Shown one piece after another: positions 19,108 through 28,178 of a stretch of 64,000 bases of DNA. The notes beneath the pieces were generated by a model that worked only from the letters and a program-made list of their open reading frames with translations, did not search any database and had not been told where the DNA came from. Location: assembly GCA_964392245.1 (NCBI GenBank), contig CAYMOX010000002.1, positions 1 through 64,000 of the forward strand, given 5' to 3'. The DNA comes from JAAUUJ01 sp964392245. Its GTDB lineage: Bacteria > Cyanobacteriota > Cyanobacteriia > Thermostichales > Thermostichaceae. Each line of letters opens with the position of its first letter. Position 1 is the first letter of the stretch. The position numbers and the translations under genes were made by a program.

Positions 19108-19800
19108 TTAGTCGTTCCCTTCACCGAGAGATTGCGGGGGTTCAGTGGGAATCGTAATCGGGATCTCCTCTGATATTTCAGTGGCAGTCATCGGTAGGGG
19201 GGTCTCTTCACTCTCCCCAAGATCCCGATCCGCCTCTTCACCCTGATCAGTCACAGGTTCGGCTGAGACCTCTGGCACAGGAGTTTCCTCAGGCTCAGCT
19301 GGGGGCGGAGGAGCGGGGGGAAGGAAAGAGATGGGACGCCATTGTTGCGGATCAGTGCGGGGAACGGGTTCTAACAGGATCCACTCCGCTGCCTTCGGAT
19401 CAGGTGCCGCCAGGGTCAGCTGAAAAGGCTGGTGATGGCGCTGGTAGTGACGAGAGGATGTGGGCTGAATTTTGACGTCATAGGTTCCCTGGAGGTGGTG
19501 GGCCGACACCAAGGTGGCATGGGTGAGCAGAACCTCCTGGGTTTGATCGCGGTGGACATGCACCCGAAGCAGCTGGATCTGCTGTTGCAACTGTTCGTAG
19601 CCCACGAGAGGGCGAGAAGAGGGGTGAGCGAGGCGGTAAGTGAGGGCCTGCTTGACGATCTCTTTGGGCACTGCACTGCCACAGGCTGTCACCAGTAGGG
19701 ATAGGAGCAGGAACAAGGCCATCATGCCTGACCAGCGATTGAGTCTTGGATGCCGTAACCCTTGCCTGAATCGATCTCGCACCATTTCTGTCCACCCCAT
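19108..19800 (-). CDS. Predicted lipoprotein with Pro/Glu-rich tail
   Basis: ATG 19800 follows AAGGTGG by four bases. The 230-residue protein has a signal segment ending in the lipobox LVTAC (Cys 40), so it is probably lipid-anchored. A globular region (about 45-145) is followed by a low-complexity tail rich in Pro, Glu and Thr. A TTG 24 bases further upstream is an alternative start. No family recognised; it converges with mutY. Confidence 0.7.
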   Translation of the reverse strand: MGWTEMVRDRFRQGLRHPRLNRWSGMMALFLLLSLLVTACGSAVPKEIVKQALTYRLAHPSSRPLVGYEQLQQQIQLLRVHVHRDQTQEVLLTHATLVSAHHLQGTYDVKIQPTSSRHYQRHHQPFQLTLAAPDPKAAEWILLEPVPRTDPQQWRPISFLPPAPPPPAEPEETPVPEVSAEPVTDQGEEADRDLGESEETPLPMTATEISEEIPITIPTEPPQSLGEGND

Positions 19801-19836
19801 GGTTCCACCTTGCTGTACCTGCAAATCCTGGCAGGA

Positions 19837-20361
19837 TCAGAACGAGGCCAGGGCCGGTTGCTGCTTGAGAAACTCGGTGTTGACACCGGATTCGCGGACC
19901 ATCGCCACCAGGCCAGTGCGAGCAATTTCACGAATCCCAAAGTTGGTCAGCATCTTAATGATGGCAACCATTTTGCCCGGGTCACCGGTCACCTCCAGGG
20001 TCAGGGATTCCTCCGCCACATCCACAATCCGTGCCCGAAACATTTGGGCCACATCCATAATGTTGGAACGAGTTTCGGCACTGGCATTAACCTTAATCAA
20101 CATCAGTTCCCGTTCCACACAAGGGATATTGGTGATATCCGTAACCTTGAGGACATCAATTAGTTTGTAAAGCTGTTTGGTGATTTGCTCAACCACCTGT
20201 TCATCGCCAGCGATCACCATGGTGATCCGCGAGATCCCTTGACGTTCTGTGGGCCCCACGGTCAGGCTGTCAATGTTATAACCCCGGCGGGCAAAAAGGC
20301 CAGCAATTCGGGTCAGGACACCTGGCTGATCCTGAACTTGGGCAGTGAGCGTATGCTTCAT
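19837..20361 (-). CDS. ilvN: Acetolactate synthase small (regulatory) subunit
   Basis: The 174-residue protein starts MKHTLTAQVQDQPGVLTRIAG, the ACT domain of IlvN/IlvH, followed by the C-terminal regulatory domain. It binds the catalytic IlvB subunit and gives valine feedback control in branched-chain amino-acid synthesis. An upstream extension to 20457 in the same frame is not like the family, so ATG 20361 is chosen. ilvB is not in the window. Confidence 0.95.
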   Translation of the reverse strand: MKHTLTAQVQDQPGVLTRIAGLFARRGYNIDSLTVGPTERQGISRITMVIAGDEQVVEQITKQLYKLIDVLKVTDITNIPCVERELMLIKVNASAETRSNIMDVAQMFRARIVDVAEESLTLEVTGDPGKMVAIIKMLTNFGIREIARTGLVAMVRESGVNTEFLKQQPALASF

Positions 20362-20688
20362 AGGGTAAACAACAGGGAGTAACAGGAAGAGAAGACAGGA
20401 GTGCAAGGGGGGCGGGGCCAGGAATGCAGCAGAGAGAAAGGGAATAAGCTCGATCACTCCAGCTTCTAGAGGATTGTGGCCACCGTTTTGGGAACAACCT
20501 CAGCCAATTTTTAGTCTATCAGTATCTCAAGCGTTTCCCGATCAAGATAACGACAGGCCAAGATGGATCCCCGCTGAGGAACCTCATCAATCTGATGAGT
20601 TATGCCTGATGGCGATGGCAGTGCGTGATTTGCTGCTTCAAGGTCTCACTTACACTGGTTTGATAAGTCTCTAAGGACATTTGCAGCC

Positions 20689-21759
20689 ATGGACTCTGTC
20701 CCTCCGATCCCCTCTTCCTTTAGCCGCCGTCAGCTCTTACAGTCGGGAGCCCTTACCCTGGGAGCCAGTCTGATCAGCTGGGCAGGTCAGGCGCAATCCC
20801 TGCAGCGGCGAGGGCCCACCTTACTGGTGCAAAATGAGTTGCAATCCCTCACTTTTGGCACCAACTGGTTTGCTCAGGCTGAGCATGGTGGATTTTATCA
20901 GGCGGTCGCCAGGGGAATTTACCAGGATCACGGACTGCAGGTCACGATCAAAATGGGTGGACCCCAGGTCAACGGCACTCAATTGTTGGTGGGTCGAGCG
21001 ATTGACTTCTTCATGGGATCTGCCGCCGATGCCATTCAGGCGATTCAGGAGGGCCTGCCCAAAATCACCGTCGCGGCTATTTTTCAAAAGGATCCTCAAG
21101 TCCTGATTGCCCATCCTGGGACTGGGGTGGAATCGCCTGCTGATCTGAAAGGTCGTCCCCTTTTGATCTCAGCGGGAGCCCAAAAGACCTACTGGCCCTT
21201 TCTCAAGGCCAAGTTTGGCCTCAGTGATAATCAAATCCGGCCCTACAACTTCAATATGGCCCCCTTTCTCCAGGATCAGCAGGCGGTACAGCAGGGCTAT
21301 CTGACCTCGGAGCCCTTTTCAATTCAAAAGGAGGCTGGGTTTGAGCCCGTGGTGCTTCTCCTGGCGGATTTTGGCTATACCCCTTATGCCACTACCATTG
21401 AGACTCTGCAGGAGCGAGTAGAGCAGGATCCCGATCAGGTGCAGCGGTTCGTGGATGCCTCGATCAAAGGCTGGTACGACTATTTTGAGGATCCGGGCCC
21501 TGGCAACCAGCTGATCAAGCAAGACAATCCGGAAATGACGGATGACAAGCTGGCTAACGGCCTAGCCAAGATGCAGGAGTATGGCATTGTTGTCTCTGGA
21601 GAGGCACAGGAGCTGGGGATCGGAAGCATGAATGCGGATCGTTGGCAGGCTCTATTTGAAAGTCTGGTGGCCGCAGGCATTGTGGAAGCAGATGTGGACT
21701 ACACGCAAGCCTTTACACTGCAGTTTGTGAATAAAGGCACGGACTATTATTTTTCTTGA
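20689..21759 (+). CDS. Tat-exported ABC transporter substrate-binding protein (NMT1/THI5-like)
   Basis: The 356-residue protein has a twin-arginine signal (SRRQLLQSGALTLGASL) and an SsuA/THI5-like solute-binding fold, with FGTNWFAQAEHGGFYQA near the N-terminus of the mature protein. Relatives bind pyrimidine precursors, riboflavin, sulfonates or nitrogenous compounds. No permease or ATPase gene lies beside it, so the ligand cannot be inferred from context. Confidence 0.85.
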   Translation: MDSVPPIPSSFSRRQLLQSGALTLGASLISWAGQAQSLQRRGPTLLVQNELQSLTFGTNWFAQAEHGGFYQAVARGIYQDHGLQVTIKMGGPQVNGTQLLVGRAIDFFMGSAADAIQAIQEGLPKITVAAIFQKDPQVLIAHPGTGVESPADLKGRPLLISAGAQKTYWPFLKAKFGLSDNQIRPYNFNMAPFLQDQQAVQQGYLTSEPFSIQKEAGFEPVVLLLADFGYTPYATTIETLQERVEQDPDQVQRFVDASIKGWYDYFEDPGPGNQLIKQDNPEMTDDKLANGLAKMQEYGIVVSGEAQELGIGSMNADRWQALFESLVAAGIVEADVDYTQAFTLQFVNKGTDYYFS

Positions 21760-21771
21760 AGTCGGCTCAGA

Positions 21772-22329
21772 TCAGGGAGCCTGCCTGGGATCATGCCCAG
21801 TGATCCGCCATTGGGCCAGCCGATTCAGGGTATTGGCATCGAGATAAGCGTCAATGCCGCGCGGAACCCTGCGCCGTTGGTGTGGACGGGTGCGACGAAT
21901 GTCTTGGGCCGTGGTGGTAACCTCCTCCAGCAGTTGCCGAGCTGAGAGCCATTCTGCTCCATATCCGCCCACCACCAGTTGTTGCACGCGATCGGAGGTG
22001 GCCACCCGCACCCGACTGCCCTGACGGGACTCCTGGGCACACCAGCGCTCAATCCAGGTGTCGGCTGTTTCTCCATAGCTGGTGTAAATGATCTGGATTC
22101 CTGAGGGAGAGCTCTCCTGAGTTACAGGCGTGGCCTGCCCGTAGGCATCAAACACCACCGTAGTCTGGTAATTGCGATAAGCGGTGTAACTGGCCAGCGA
22201 TTCCACCAGCTGTAACCGTGCCAGATCCATCTGGGCTTGCTGAGCAAGCTCCTGCAGGTGAGACCAGGCCCCAATCACGTTATACCCATCCACAAGCAGA
22301 ATGGTGGGGGAAAGGGCTGCTGCAGACAT
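21772..22329 (-). CDS. NYN-domain ribonuclease (YacP/Rae1-like)
   Basis: The 185-residue protein has the PIN-like NYN start ILLVDGYNVIGAW with the metal-binding Asp, then VVFDAYG and later DTWIERWC and VATSDRVQQ, which match the acidic active-site positions. In Bacillus the relative Rae1 is a ribosome-associated endoribonuclease. A basic C-terminal region (about 140-160) may bind RNA. It converges with the ABC binding-protein gene 12 bases away. Confidence 0.88.
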   Translation of the reverse strand: MSAAALSPTILLVDGYNVIGAWSHLQELAQQAQMDLARLQLVESLASYTAYRNYQTTVVFDAYGQATPVTQESSPSGIQIIYTSYGETADTWIERWCAQESRQGSRVRVATSDRVQQLVVGGYGAEWLSARQLLEEVTTTAQDIRRTRPHQRRRVPRGIDAYLDANTLNRLAQWRITGHDPRQAP

Positions 22330-22428
22330 AAATCAGCCAGGGAGAAGTGACTCAATTATGTCTGATCCAGCTATGTTTTACAATTTGTAAATCTTGCTCA
22401 TCTCACGTTGTTAGTACCTGATCTCGGC

Positions 22429-22758
22429 CTAGCGACTGCGGTAAACATGATTTTCCAGCTGCCGGATCTGCCGTTCCAGTCGATCCAGTCGGCCCCGTAA
22501 CTCGTCCATCTCGGTCTGGCGCGGCACCCCCAGATCCAGGAGAATGTTGCGAATCTGTCGATGCATGTACCCCTCAAAATTACCCTGCTCGGTTTTAACC
22601 TGGTTGAGGAGGGAATTCACCACATCGTTGGCCTGATCCTGATCCATCTTGCCGCTTTGAACCAGATCATCCGCCGCCTTTTTGAGTTGTTCCACCACCA
22701 GGGTTGTAGTGCCAACTCCCATGAGCAGTAGTTGTCGTAATAAGCTGTTATTGTCCAT
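22429..22758 (-). CDS. Phasin-family small coiled-coil protein
   Basis: The 109-residue protein is almost fully helical. Its N-terminus LLRQLLLMGVGTTTLVVEQL and C-terminal heptad region (RGRLDRLERQIRQLE) match cyanobacterial phasin-family proteins. True phasins coat polyhydroxyalkanoate granules; many cyanobacterial members have no proven granule role. It is divergent from the 22835 gene. Confidence 0.75.
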   Translation of the reverse strand: MDNNSLLRQLLLMGVGTTTLVVEQLKKAADDLVQSGKMDQDQANDVVNSLLNQVKTEQGNFEGYMHRQIRNILLDLGVPRQTEMDELRGRLDRLERQIRQLENHVYRSR

Positions 22759-22834
22759 AAAAAAATCTCGGGCAACACCTGGGCAGTATGCAGAATGCGG
22801 TAAGGTCCGTGGATAAACCCCATCAAAATTGGCT

Positions 22835-23179
22835 ATGAGTCTCTATTCTCCTCAGTTTGTCCTGAACATTGCAACTGGATCCATCAGTTTTCCACTGGCT
22901 GCTGAGGGTGCTCATGCCCTCAACGATGCCCTGCGCCAGATCATGGAACGCCTGCAGGGGGCAGGGACTCCGGGAAAGAAGACCCCTCAACCCTCGGTGG
23001 ATGTGAACCTGCACCAGGAGGGTCTGCTGCTCAATCTTTTTTGCAACCCCAACATCTGGCCCGCTCCCCACGCTGCCAAAGTGCTGTTTACCGTGAAAAC
23101 TGACGTGATGCGGGTTTCCACAGAAGTCGAGCTGCCCCGCCTGATGGAAGATCTGAGCGATTATCTGGAAAGCCTCTAG
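22835..23179 (+). CDS. Conserved hypothetical protein upstream of ureE
   Basis: The 114-residue protein starts MSLYSPQFVLNIATGSISFP. It appears globular, with no signal peptide or membrane helix. It ends three bases before ureE, so the two are likely cotranscribed, which raises the possibility of a role linked to nickel or urease maturation. That is inference only. A TTG six bases upstream is an alternative start. No domain recognised. Confidence 0.65.
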   Translation: MSLYSPQFVLNIATGSISFPLAAEGAHALNDALRQIMERLQGAGTPGKKTPQPSVDVNLHQEGLLLNLFCNPNIWPAPHAAKVLFTVKTDVMRVSTEVELPRLMEDLSDYLESL

Positions 23180-23182
23180 TCC

Positions 23183-23641
23183 ATGTCCATCCCATCAAGT
23201 GTTCAGGTTCATGCTTTAGTCTCAGATCCTGACCTGTCGATTCCCTGTCAGGAGACTGTCACCCTTTCCTGGGTGGATCGGCAGCGGGTGCGGCAACGGG
23301 TGCATACGGATCGGGGAACCGAAGTTCTCCTTGCTCTGCCCCGGGGTACATCGCTGCAGGAGGGGGATGTGCTTTACCAGGATCAGGAGCGCTTAATCAA
23401 AATCATGGCGGAGTTGGAGCCCGTGGTGTTGATCTCCGATATTCCAATCGCTCAGCTCTGTCGAGTGGCTCACCAGCTGGGGAACTGGCACCGACCGATC
23501 CAGCTGACGGAGACCGGATCTCTGATGGCTCTCGTAGATGATCCGTTACAAGCCTGGTTACGTCAGGCCCAGATCCCCTTTGTGATCACTCATCTGCCTT
23601 TTGAACCTACCCTGACCGGACATCATCACTCCCATCCATGA
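23183..23641 (+). CDS. ureE: Urease accessory protein UreE
   Basis: The 152-residue protein has the UreE N-terminal domain (TLSWVDRQRVRQRVHTDRG, then LPRGTSLQEGDVLY). Its C-terminal metallochaperone domain contains AHQLGNWHRPIQL and ends in a His-rich tail, GHHHSHP. UreE delivers nickel to apo-urease. The other urease genes are not adjacent, as is common in cyanobacteria with dispersed ure genes. Allantoin-degradation genes at 58359-59831 would supply urea. Confidence 0.9.
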   Translation: MSIPSSVQVHALVSDPDLSIPCQETVTLSWVDRQRVRQRVHTDRGTEVLLALPRGTSLQEGDVLYQDQERLIKIMAELEPVVLISDIPIAQLCRVAHQLGNWHRPIQLTETGSLMALVDDPLQAWLRQAQIPFVITHLPFEPTLTGHHHSHP

Positions 23642-23665
23642 AGACAAGCAATCATCTGTAAACTT

Positions 23666-23701
23666 GGATACAGAAACATTAATTTTCGCAAAACTGTATC
23701 C
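23666..23701. promoter_or_regulatory. Inverted repeat upstream of the 40-aa ORF
   Basis: GGATACAG at 23666-23673 and CTGTATCC at 23694-23701 form an 8-bp perfect inverted repeat with a 20-base AT-rich spacer. The half-site is partly repeated as GATACAG just before the ATG at 23778. It may be a ureE terminator or a regulator-binding site for the small gene. Confidence 0.35.
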
Positions 23702-23777
23702 TAGGTTGTCTCGACAATATTTCGGAGATGTCGGTAGCATGATCTAGTAGGTTGATTCTGTAAAAGGAGATACAGAA

Positions 23778-23900
23778 ATGCAGCATTCTCAGCGCAGACA
23801 TGTGATTACCGAGCTTCAGCACCAGCTCCGCCTGGCCTCAACCGCCTCTGAACGAGAATCGATCCGGCGAGAACTGGAGTTCTGGCTGCACACCCGTTAA
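23778..23900 (+). CDS. 40-residue basic helical protein
   Basis: ATG 23778 is preceded by AAAGGAG with good spacing. The product (MQHSQRRHVITELQHQ, continuing to a C-terminal ELEFWLHTR) is charged and probably all-helical. The stop overlaps the glgA stop on the other strand by four bases, as expected for a packed gene end. No named family was recognised. It could encode a small regulator. Confidence 0.6.
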   Translation: MQHSQRRHVITELQHQLRLASTASERESIRRELEFWLHTR

Positions 23901-25348
23901 TGGCTCACGGTGGATCCCGTCAGGCTGGGGGTGTCGGTTTCCTGCAAGGTAGTGTTGGGATCGAGAGGCACCTGCATGATCTCTTCATACATGCGAATGT
24001 AGTCCAGAGCCGAACGCCGCCAGCTGTGATCCACCGCCATCCCCCGCCGTTGCAGCTGTCGCCAGCTGTCTTTGTATTGATATCCTTCCCAGGCCCTGAC
24101 CATACAGGTGTAGAGATCCAGCGGCTCATAGCGGTCAAAACAATAGCCTGTGCCTGTTCCCTTTGCAGGATAGTGATGGGTCACCGTATCCACCAGTCCT
24201 CCGGTGCGGCGCACAATCGGCACACAGCCATAGCGAAGGGCGATCATCTGGCTGATGCCACAGGGCTCAAAACGACTGGGCATGAGAAAGGCATCCGCAC
24301 CCCCATAGATCCGCTGGGCCAGTTTGGCATCAAATTTCTGCTGAAAAGCAACTCGACCCGGAAAGCGCTGTTGCAACTCCCGCAGTTGCTGCTCATAGTG
24401 GGGTTCTCCACTGCCCAGGATCACCAGCTGCGCATCGCTGAAGTTCAGAAATTGCACCACACTTTGCAACAGCAGATCAATCCCTTTCTGTTCGACCAGC
24501 CGCGAAACCATGCTCAGTAAAAACAAGTCGGGTTCAGTCAGCAAGCCAGACTCTTGTTGCAGCTCAGTTTTATTGGCGGCCCGTTGCTCCAGGGAGCTAG
24601 CAGAAAAGGGATGCTTGAGGGCCGGATCAGTAGCCGGATCAAACCGGGCCGGATCAATGCCATTGAGAATACCTCGGACTCGCTTGCCCTTCCAGACCAG
24701 AAGACCCTCCAACCCTTCTCCATGCACGGGGGTGCGAATCTCGTTCGCGTAGGTGGGGGAGACGGTATTCACCTGATCGGCATAGGTAATCCCCGCGGCC
24801 ATGGCATTGCTGGCATGGAAAGTATCCGGTAGCCAGGTCATGGCTTCCATGTGCTGTCGCCAGGGGCCCTGATAGGCCAGGTTGTGGATCGTAAATACCG
24901 TGCCAATATCTTGAGACTGATCCATCCAGGCGGGGATCAGGCCAGTGTGCCAGTCGTGGCAGTGGATAATATTGGGTCTCCAGTGATGCCAGGCAAACAT
25001 GGCTACGGCGTTGGCGAAGAGGACAAAGCGCCAGTGCTCATCTTCTCCCCCATACACCCGCTTGGGGGTAAACGCCAGGTGCGAAACCAGATACACAGGA
25101 ACATCGGTGTTAGGCAGGGTTGCGGCGTACACCTCCACCGTCTGATACATGACCGAGGTGGTATAAATAGGAGTCGTCAAATCAGGGAATCGATCCACCA
25201 GTGTGCCGTAGAAGGGCATGATGATCCGAACGTCATGGCCCAACTGTTTCAAGATCACCGGTAAGGTACCGACCACATCCGCCATCCCTCCCACTTTGGC
25301 CAGAGGATCGGCTTCGGCAGAGGCAAAGAGAATGCGTGCACTGACCAC
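23897..25348 (-). CDS. glgA: Glycogen synthase (ADP-glucose)
   Basis: The 483-residue GT5 protein has the ADP-glucose-binding KVGGMADV motif near residue 18, the catalytic-domain segment HCHDWHTGL, and the C-terminal MPSRFEPCGISQM motif with a catalytic glutamate. It elongates alpha-1,4-glucan chains. The GTG at 25348 gives the usual N-terminus. Its neighbours are not glycogen genes. Confidence 0.96.
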   Translation of the reverse strand: MVSARILFASAEADPLAKVGGMADVVGTLPVILKQLGHDVRIIMPFYGTLVDRFPDLTTPIYTTSVMYQTVEVYAATLPNTDVPVYLVSHLAFTPKRVYGGEDEHWRFVLFANAVAMFAWHHWRPNIIHCHDWHTGLIPAWMDQSQDIGTVFTIHNLAYQGPWRQHMEAMTWLPDTFHASNAMAAGITYADQVNTVSPTYANEIRTPVHGEGLEGLLVWKGKRVRGILNGIDPARFDPATDPALKHPFSASSLEQRAANKTELQQESGLLTEPDLFLLSMVSRLVEQKGIDLLLQSVVQFLNFSDAQLVILGSGEPHYEQQLRELQQRFPGRVAFQQKFDAKLAQRIYGGADAFLMPSRFEPCGISQMIALRYGCVPIVRRTGGLVDTVTHHYPAKGTGTGYCFDRYEPLDLYTCMVRAWEGYQYKDSWRQLQRRGMAVDHSWRRSALDYIRMYEEIMQVPLDPNTTLQETDTPSLTGSTVSH

Positions 25349-25450
25349 GGTGCGCTCCTTTTCACTAACAGCGTGGCTGCGCAGCAGCCCTCCTCATCCT
25401 ATGTCAGAAGCGTCCTTCCCCCCGCATCCATGACCGATTCACCGGGATCC

Positions 25451-27010
25451 TCAAGACACATAAACTCCCGCCAACGGAGCAGAAAGTGCCTCCTCCAGTT
25501 CTGCCTGCCCCAGACGTTGCTCCAGAATATCCATTACTTCGCGGCCAAAGTCATGGGGATTTTGATCCCAGGCCTGCAGACACACCTCGCCAAAGAAACT
25601 GCCCATCGGTTCGGGATTCCAGAGCAGCTTGCGGGCATTCCAGGGGGTCATGGCCAGAGGATCCCAGCCGGGTTGAACAATCTGGCGCTTCAGGGCATAG
25701 TCTTCGAGATGGGTATGGGGCTGCAATCCAATAAAGAAGATGGCGGGCTCCACTTTCTCGCGGCCAAAGATGGCTTCCAGTTCGCGGTGATAGCGCAGGG
25801 TCTGGCGGATGGTTTCCGGGCGCTCATCAATAACATTAAACGAGTAATTGACAGAAACCAAATCCTGGAATCCGGCATGCTTGAGGTAGCGACAACTTTC
25901 CAGAACCGTGCGCAGGTTATAGCCCATGCGCATCTTGCGCACCAGCTCCTGCGATCCGCTGGTAATGCCAATTTCAAAATAATTCATCCCCGTCTTTACC
26001 ATCAGATCCGCCAGCTCGGGGGTGAGATTATCCGCTCGAATGTAGGCAGCCCAACGGATATCCCTCATACCGGCATCCAGGATCTTTTGCAGCAATTCCA
26101 CCACATCATCGATGTAGCGCCGGGCAGGAATAAATTGGGCATCTGTAAACCAGAAGTTGCGCACCCCCCGGTCATACAGTTGCTGCATTTCTCGCACCAC
26201 TTCATCGGCAGGATTGATCCGCACCTGTTTGCCTTCGATGACGGTGTAGATGCAGTAGCAACAGTTGTGGGGACAGCCTCGCTTGGTTTGCACCCCGATG
26301 TAAAAATCGCCCCCCTCCAGATAAAATTCCCACTCGGGCCAGATCTCGGCAATGTAGTCGTAGTTGCAGGCGGTCTTTTGCACTGGTAGGGGGGGCTCAT
26401 GGATCAGACCGGAGCGGGGGGCTGTTTCCCCGACTATGTAGCAGCGCTCCGAAGCCAAACTTTGATCCTGCAAAACTTTCTCTAGCAGGGTTTCCCCTTC
26501 CCCAACCGACACGATCGTTCCTTTGGGCAGATAGGAGGCCATCTGTTCGTAGAATACGCTGACTGCTCCCCCTCCTAACACCACTTTCACAGTGGGGTTG
26601 TAACGGCGGGCCCGAGCCAAACCTTGCTTCACTAAATTGGTGTTGCGCCAAAGCTCTCCGTAGTAAGACAGAACCAGCCGCAGGCTATTCAAGGATCCCC
26701 GCAGGCGTCGCAGCGGATTGCGAGCATAGAGAAACTCAAAGGAATGTTGCAGCAGGTTGCCAGCCCGACCGTTCACCGGAGCATACACCTGAATATCTCG
26801 CCAGGAAAATACCAGCAGATCCGGCTGAAAAGTATCAATCTCTGCCAGCATTCGCTGCCGAACATCCAGGGGCGGCACGGTGCCCATATCGAAGATGCGT
26901 TGTTCCACCTGAGGAAAGAGCTTGTGCACATGATCCGCCAGATAAACCACCCCAATGGGAAAGATTGGATTGCAAGGGAGGCGCACATACAGGACTTTGG
27001 CCAAGGTCAT
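25451..27010 (-). CDS. B12-binding-type radical SAM protein, PSII high-light acclimation type
   Basis: The 519-residue protein has an N-terminal B12-binding-like domain (YVRLPCNPIFPIGVVYLAD onwards) and a radical SAM core with CxxxCxxC in GCPHNCCYC near residue 245. The sequence resembles a cyanobacterial family annotated as photosystem II high-light acclimation radical SAM protein; I recall that name from annotations and the substrate is not known. It sits alone between glgA and dps. Confidence 0.85.
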   Translation of the reverse strand: MTLAKVLYVRLPCNPIFPIGVVYLADHVHKLFPQVEQRIFDMGTVPPLDVRQRMLAEIDTFQPDLLVFSWRDIQVYAPVNGRAGNLLQHSFEFLYARNPLRRLRGSLNSLRLVLSYYGELWRNTNLVKQGLARARRYNPTVKVVLGGGAVSVFYEQMASYLPKGTIVSVGEGETLLEKVLQDQSLASERCYIVGETAPRSGLIHEPPLPVQKTACNYDYIAEIWPEWEFYLEGGDFYIGVQTKRGCPHNCCYCIYTVIEGKQVRINPADEVVREMQQLYDRGVRNFWFTDAQFIPARRYIDDVVELLQKILDAGMRDIRWAAYIRADNLTPELADLMVKTGMNYFEIGITSGSQELVRKMRMGYNLRTVLESCRYLKHAGFQDLVSVNYSFNVIDERPETIRQTLRYHRELEAIFGREKVEPAIFFIGLQPHTHLEDYALKRQIVQPGWDPLAMTPWNARKLLWNPEPMGSFFGEVCLQAWDQNPHDFGREVMDILEQRLGQAELEEALSAPLAGVYVS

Positions 27011-27366
27011 GATTCCACTCAGGCTATGGCAGTAATGTCTTGTTACACATCTTCACTCTAGCCTTAGTTTTCTGGGCTGAGGATAAGCCCATCCTGCATA
27101 ACGATGAAGACTTTCAACAACACTTCATAATTTGATAGGTTTATTCCCCTGGATTAGAGATCAAGATCTTGCTTGGGAGCCTCCTGAGGGTTTTCTTAAG
27201 CGAGGACTCCCGCTGTTCTTGCCCAGATGGGGGAAAGGATCTGCCCATCCCATCGACCCAACCCACTGAATTAACTTTTGAGAAAGATTTGCATCTGGCT
27301 AGAAGATCTGCTAGCCTCAGAGCAGTTGACTTGCTGAAAAGTATTATCAATAGGCTGTCAGGTTTT
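27011..27366. other. 356-bp intergenic region upstream of dps
   Basis: The dps reading frame stays open back to about 27169, but that part has no start with a ribosome-binding site and does not look like Dps, so it is treated as leader. TTGACT at 27327 is a candidate -35 element, though no well-spaced -10 was found. No RNA gene seen. Confidence 0.4.
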
Positions 27367-27912
27367 ATGACCGAATCGCAAATGTTGCCACAAACCCTGG
27401 ATCAGGTATCTACCAACCCGATTCTCCTGGAGCTGGAGACCACCGTTCCGATTTGTGAAGGCATGAATGTCACTCTGGCCAGTTTTCAGGCCCTGGCCCT
27501 GCAGTACCAGAAGCATCATTTTGTGGTGCAGGGCAGCGAATTTTATCAGCTGCATGAGTTTTTTCAGACCCATTATCAGCAGGTGCAATCCCACATTCAT
27601 GATCTGGGGGAACGGCTGAATGGACTGGGGGGAGTACCTGTTGCCAACTTGACCAAGCTAGCAGAATTATCTTGTTTTCAGCAGGAAGAAGATGGAGCGT
27701 TTAACGCCCGCATGATGCTCAGCCATGATCTGAGAGCAGAACAGGCCCTGATCTCCCTGCTGCGGTCCCAGGCCTCCCAGGCCGAAAGTTTAGGGGATCG
27801 AGCCAGCCGGTATCTGTATGAGCAGATTCTTCTGAAGACGGAGGAACGGGCCTATCACCTGGATCATTTCCTGGCCCAGGACAGCCTCACCCTTGGATTG
27901 GTTTCTGGATAA
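27367..27912 (+). CDS. dps: Dps-family ferritin-like protein
   Basis: The 181-residue protein has the Dps four-helix bundle with the inter-subunit ferroxidase residues: His in KHHFVVQG, then FYQLHEFFQTHY and HDLGERLNGLGG. Dps oxidises Fe(II) with H2O2 and protects DNA under starvation and oxidative stress. ATG 27367 gives the family N-terminus; the open frame upstream is not conserved in character. It lies five bases before the next gene. Confidence 0.9.
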   Translation: MTESQMLPQTLDQVSTNPILLELETTVPICEGMNVTLASFQALALQYQKHHFVVQGSEFYQLHEFFQTHYQQVQSHIHDLGERLNGLGGVPVANLTKLAELSCFQQEEDGAFNARMMLSHDLRAEQALISLLRSQASQAESLGDRASRYLYEQILLKTEERAYHLDHFLAQDSLTLGLVSG

Positions 27913-27917
27913 GCCTG

Positions 27918-28178
27918 ATGGAAATACCGACACCCCTGTTTCCCAGCACCGTAGCGATTCCCCGCTGGCTACGCTTCCAGATGCAACACCGTTTGCAGGA
28001 GTTAGCGATTCCAGCCCATTGCAGTCCAGATGGTCATTTGCATGTGGAGATCAGAGATGGTAGAGCGGCAATTCAACTTTGGAGCGTGGGTCTTCAGTTT
28101 AGGGCCTCTCGCGCCCAACTGGTGTCTTGGCTGGACCACTGTTGGCGGCTTTCAACTGATCAACGTTCCGGAATCTGA
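27918..28178 (+). CDS. Hypothetical protein, 5' part of a probably frameshifted gene
   Basis: The 86-residue ORF begins MEIPTPLFPSTVAIPRWLRF and ends in WLDHCWRLSTDQRSGI. It looks soluble and protein-like up to about residue 78. The +1 frame then stays open to 28404 and encodes protein-like sequence with no good start of its own outside this ORF, so the gene may be broken or misassembled here. Five bases after dps. Confidence 0.55.
   Translation: MEIPTPLFPSTVAIPRWLRFQMQHRLQELAIPAHCSPDGHLHVEIRDGRAAIQLWSVGLQFRASRAQLVSWLDHCWRLSTDQRSGI

Noticed and set aside
20362..20457. 32-residue N-terminal extension of ilvN
   Set aside because: It is not like IlvN and includes intergenic-type sequence. The ACT domain begins right after the ATG at 20361.
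25373..26389. 338-codon plus-strand ORF opposite the radical SAM gene
   Set aside because: Long antisense frames are expected opposite GC-rich genes. The minus-strand frame carries the CxxxCxxC motif and is clearly the real one.
27169..27366. N-terminal extension of dps
   Set aside because: The open frame continues upstream but has no ribosome-binding site and no Dps-like sequence. ATG 27367 fits the family.
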